Shown one piece after another: positions 62,765 to 64,000 of a stretch of 64,000 nt of DNA. Source of the DNA: Govania unica (GTDB lineage Bacteria; Pseudomonadota; Alphaproteobacteria; Sphingomonadales; Govanellaceae); NCBI RefSeq assembly GCF_027920805.1, contig NZ_JANWOI010000004.1, forward strand, positions 496,001-560,000. The letters run 5' to 3'. The translations under genes were made by a program, and so were the position numbers. Every line of letters starts with the position of its first letter. Position 1 is the first letter of the stretch. The notes beneath the pieces were generated by a model. The model made no database searches. It worked only from the letters and a program-made list of their open reading frames with translations, and was not told the origin of the DNA.

Positions 62765-63736
62765 TTATTTCATCAGATTGTCGGAAATGCTGCAGGCCGC
62801 CGGACCCATGAGCACGACGAACAAGGTCGGCATGATGAAGACGATCAGCGGAATGGTCATGATTGCCGGCAGGCGGGCGGCTTTTTCCTCGGCCTTCATC
62901 ATGCGCTCGTTGCGGAATTCAGCCGACAGAACACGCAGGGACTGGGCGAGCGGTGTGCCGTATTTTTCCGCCTGACTGAGCGTCGCCACCACGGCCTTGA
63001 CGGCAGGCAGTTCGACGCGGGCGGCGAGATTGGCGAGCGCCTGGCGGCGGTCGGGAAGAAAGCCGAGTTCAATGGAGGTGAGCCCGAGTTCATCGGCGAG
63101 TTCGGGGCAGGCGCGCTGATTTTCACGGGCCACACGTTGCAGCGCGGCGTCGAGCGTGAGCCCGGCTTCGGCGCAGATGACCAGAAGATCAAGCGCATCC
63201 GGAAGACCTTTGCGGATGGCTTGCTGACGCTTCTGCACAAGGTTTTTCAAGTAGAAGTCCGGGGCCATGGAGGCGAGCAACATGGAGCCGACAAAGGCCG
63301 CGAATTTCGTCGGTTGCGACCAGTCGAACAGCTTCAGGCCGAAAATCATGACAAGGGCGATCAGGCCAATCAGAATCGGCAGGATCAATTTGAAAAACAT
63401 CAGGATGACGACGCCGTCCCTCGATCGGATGCCAGCTGCTGCCAGTTGCTGACTGAATTTGCGTGATTGTTCTTCCTTGACCACATTGACGCGGTTGAGG
63501 ACCTCGCGCATGAAGCCGACGCTTTTCGTGCGTTTGACGGGAGTGCGTTTGCGCGCCGCGATATATCCGGATTTGAGCGCATCGCGACGGTTCTTCAGGG
63601 CTTCGAGCCGCCCGCGCATGGGGTCGCTCACGAGCCCGGAGCTCCAGACCGCGAGCACCATCAGAAAAGCCGATGCCGCTGCCATCAGGGTGATCAGGTC
63701 TTGGGGTTTCAGGCCGAAGGGTAAATTGTCCATCAT
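62765..63736 (-). CDS. tadC: Tad pilus inner-membrane platform protein TadC
   Basis: A 323-residue type II secretion F-domain protein. Membrane segments ~14-34 (LITLMAAASAFLMVLAVWSSG), ~108-150 (VILMFFKLILPILIGLIALVMIFG), and ~290-310 (IMTIPLIVFIMPTLFVVLM) flank the cytoplasmic F domain (RKGLPDALDLLVICAEAGLTLDAALQRVA). It anchors the assembly ATPase in the Flp/Tad pilus system. The ATG overlaps the tadB stop (TGATG). Confidence 0.9.
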   Translation of the reverse strand: MMDNLPFGLKPQDLITLMAAASAFLMVLAVWSSGLVSDPMRGRLEALKNRRDALKSGYIAARKRTPVKRTKSVGFMREVLNRVNVVKEEQSRKFSQQLAAAGIRSRDGVVILMFFKLILPILIGLIALVMIFGLKLFDWSQPTKFAAFVGSMLLASMAPDFYLKNLVQKRQQAIRKGLPDALDLLVICAEAGLTLDAALQRVARENQRACPELADELGLTSIELGFLPDRRQALANLAARVELPAVKAVVATLSQAEKYGTPLAQSLRVLSAEFRNERMMKAEEKAARLPAIMTIPLIVFIMPTLFVVLMGPAACSISDNLMK

Positions 63737-64000
63737 CAGATCTCGAATGAAATCATTTTTTTGATCATCAGCATGCCGATACCCATCCAGATCAGGGCGC
63801 CGACAGCGACCATCTGGGCGCGCGGATCGGTGTAGAGCACGGCTCCATATTCCGGATTCATCACCAGGATCAGCCCATACATGATGAACGGCAGCGAGCC
63901 GATGATCATGGCGCTGGCGCGGCCCTCGGATGACATGGCCCTGATCTTCAGTTTCATTTGCTGACGGGAGCGCAGGATGCCCGACAGGTTGCCAAGGGTT
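63736..64000 (-). CDS. tadB: Tad pilus inner-membrane platform protein TadB (5' part outside window)
   Basis: The C-terminal ~88 residues of TadB. The frame is open to base 64000, and the visible part begins TLGNLSGILRSRQQMKLKIRA, a typical TadB loop, followed by LSSEGRASA-like MSSEGRASAMIIGSLPFIMYG and two membrane segments ending ...MLMIKKMISFEI. A complete 73-residue protein from the internal ATG is not a sensible reading. Further tad genes presumably lie beyond the window. Confidence 0.85.
   Translation of the reverse strand, partial: TLGNLSGILRSRQQMKLKIRAMSSEGRASAMIIGSLPFIMYGLILVMNPEYGAVLYTDPRAQMVAVGALIWMGIGMLMIKKMISFEI

Overview
The window is chromosomal DNA of an alphaproteobacterium. 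It is GC-rich and densely coding, with many GTGA/ATGA start-stop overlaps and frequent GTG/TTG starts. The lineage call rests on gene order: tkt-gap-pgk with a class I aldolase, zapA-6S RNA-fau, ruvCAB-ybgC-tolQRAB-pal-cpoB-tilS-ftsH, serC-serA-hisZ-purA, a pabB-pabC fusion, DUF2849/DUF6456/DUF6127 proteins and a gene-transfer-agent (GTA) type head-tail cluster. The order within the class cannot be fixed from this window.

Region 1 (1-5280, minus strand): a glycolysis/Calvin-type operon, tkt, gap, pgk, an unknown small protein and class I fructose-bisphosphate aldolase (cut by the window edge). Region 2 (5588-7906): a coiled-coil protein, zapA, 6S RNA, 5-formyl-THF cyclo-ligase and a YmdB-like phosphoesterase. 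Region 3 (7988-24129): yebC, the RuvCAB Holliday-junction resolvasome, the whole Tol-Pal envelope system with ybgC and cpoB, an aldo/keto reductase, tilS, ftsH, folP and glmM. Region 4 (24273-34959): thiD, serC-serA, hisZ, purA, a YgdI/YgdR-type lipoprotein, pabBC, a beta-carbonic anhydrase and an unknown lipoprotein. Intergenic spaces here are rich in dispersed palindromic repeats.

Region 5 (about 35.0-56.7 kb) is the accessory centrepiece: a complete GTA-like or domesticated siphophage head-tail cluster. It runs small and large terminase, portal, DUF6127, prohead protease, capsid, connectors, tail terminator, tail tube, two tail chaperones, a very short tape measure, DUF2460, DUF2163/Fe-S hub, NlpC/P60 and tail-tip protein, ending with a DUF2793 fibre. 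It has no integrase, replication or lysis gene. At its left end a divergent XRE repressor faces a DUF6456 protein. A 15-bp palindrome (TAACCAAATTGGTTA) lies twice in the divergent promoter and once just upstream of a near-consensus sigma-70 promoter in front of the terminase genes. That promoter is followed by a strong intrinsic terminator in the leader, which suggests antitermination. Between portal and DUF6127 there is a candidate sigma-54 promoter with two upstream dyads and a short terminated transcript. Deviations from the Rhodobacter-type GTA are: a five-gene fibre-like module after the capsid gene, an HK97 gp10-type gene, a giant DUF2460 fusion, a tail-tip protein lacking the N-terminal TIM-barrel region, two reverse-strand genes, and a recent 271-bp tandem duplication between terminase and portal.

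Region 6 (57288-64000): an OmpA-type porin with a polyproline linker, an SCP2-domain protein, a DUF2849 protein, two divergent sensor histidine kinases without adjacent response regulators, and the tadC/tadB end of a Tad pilus operon. No tRNA, rRNA, insertion sequence, integrase or CRISPR array was found.
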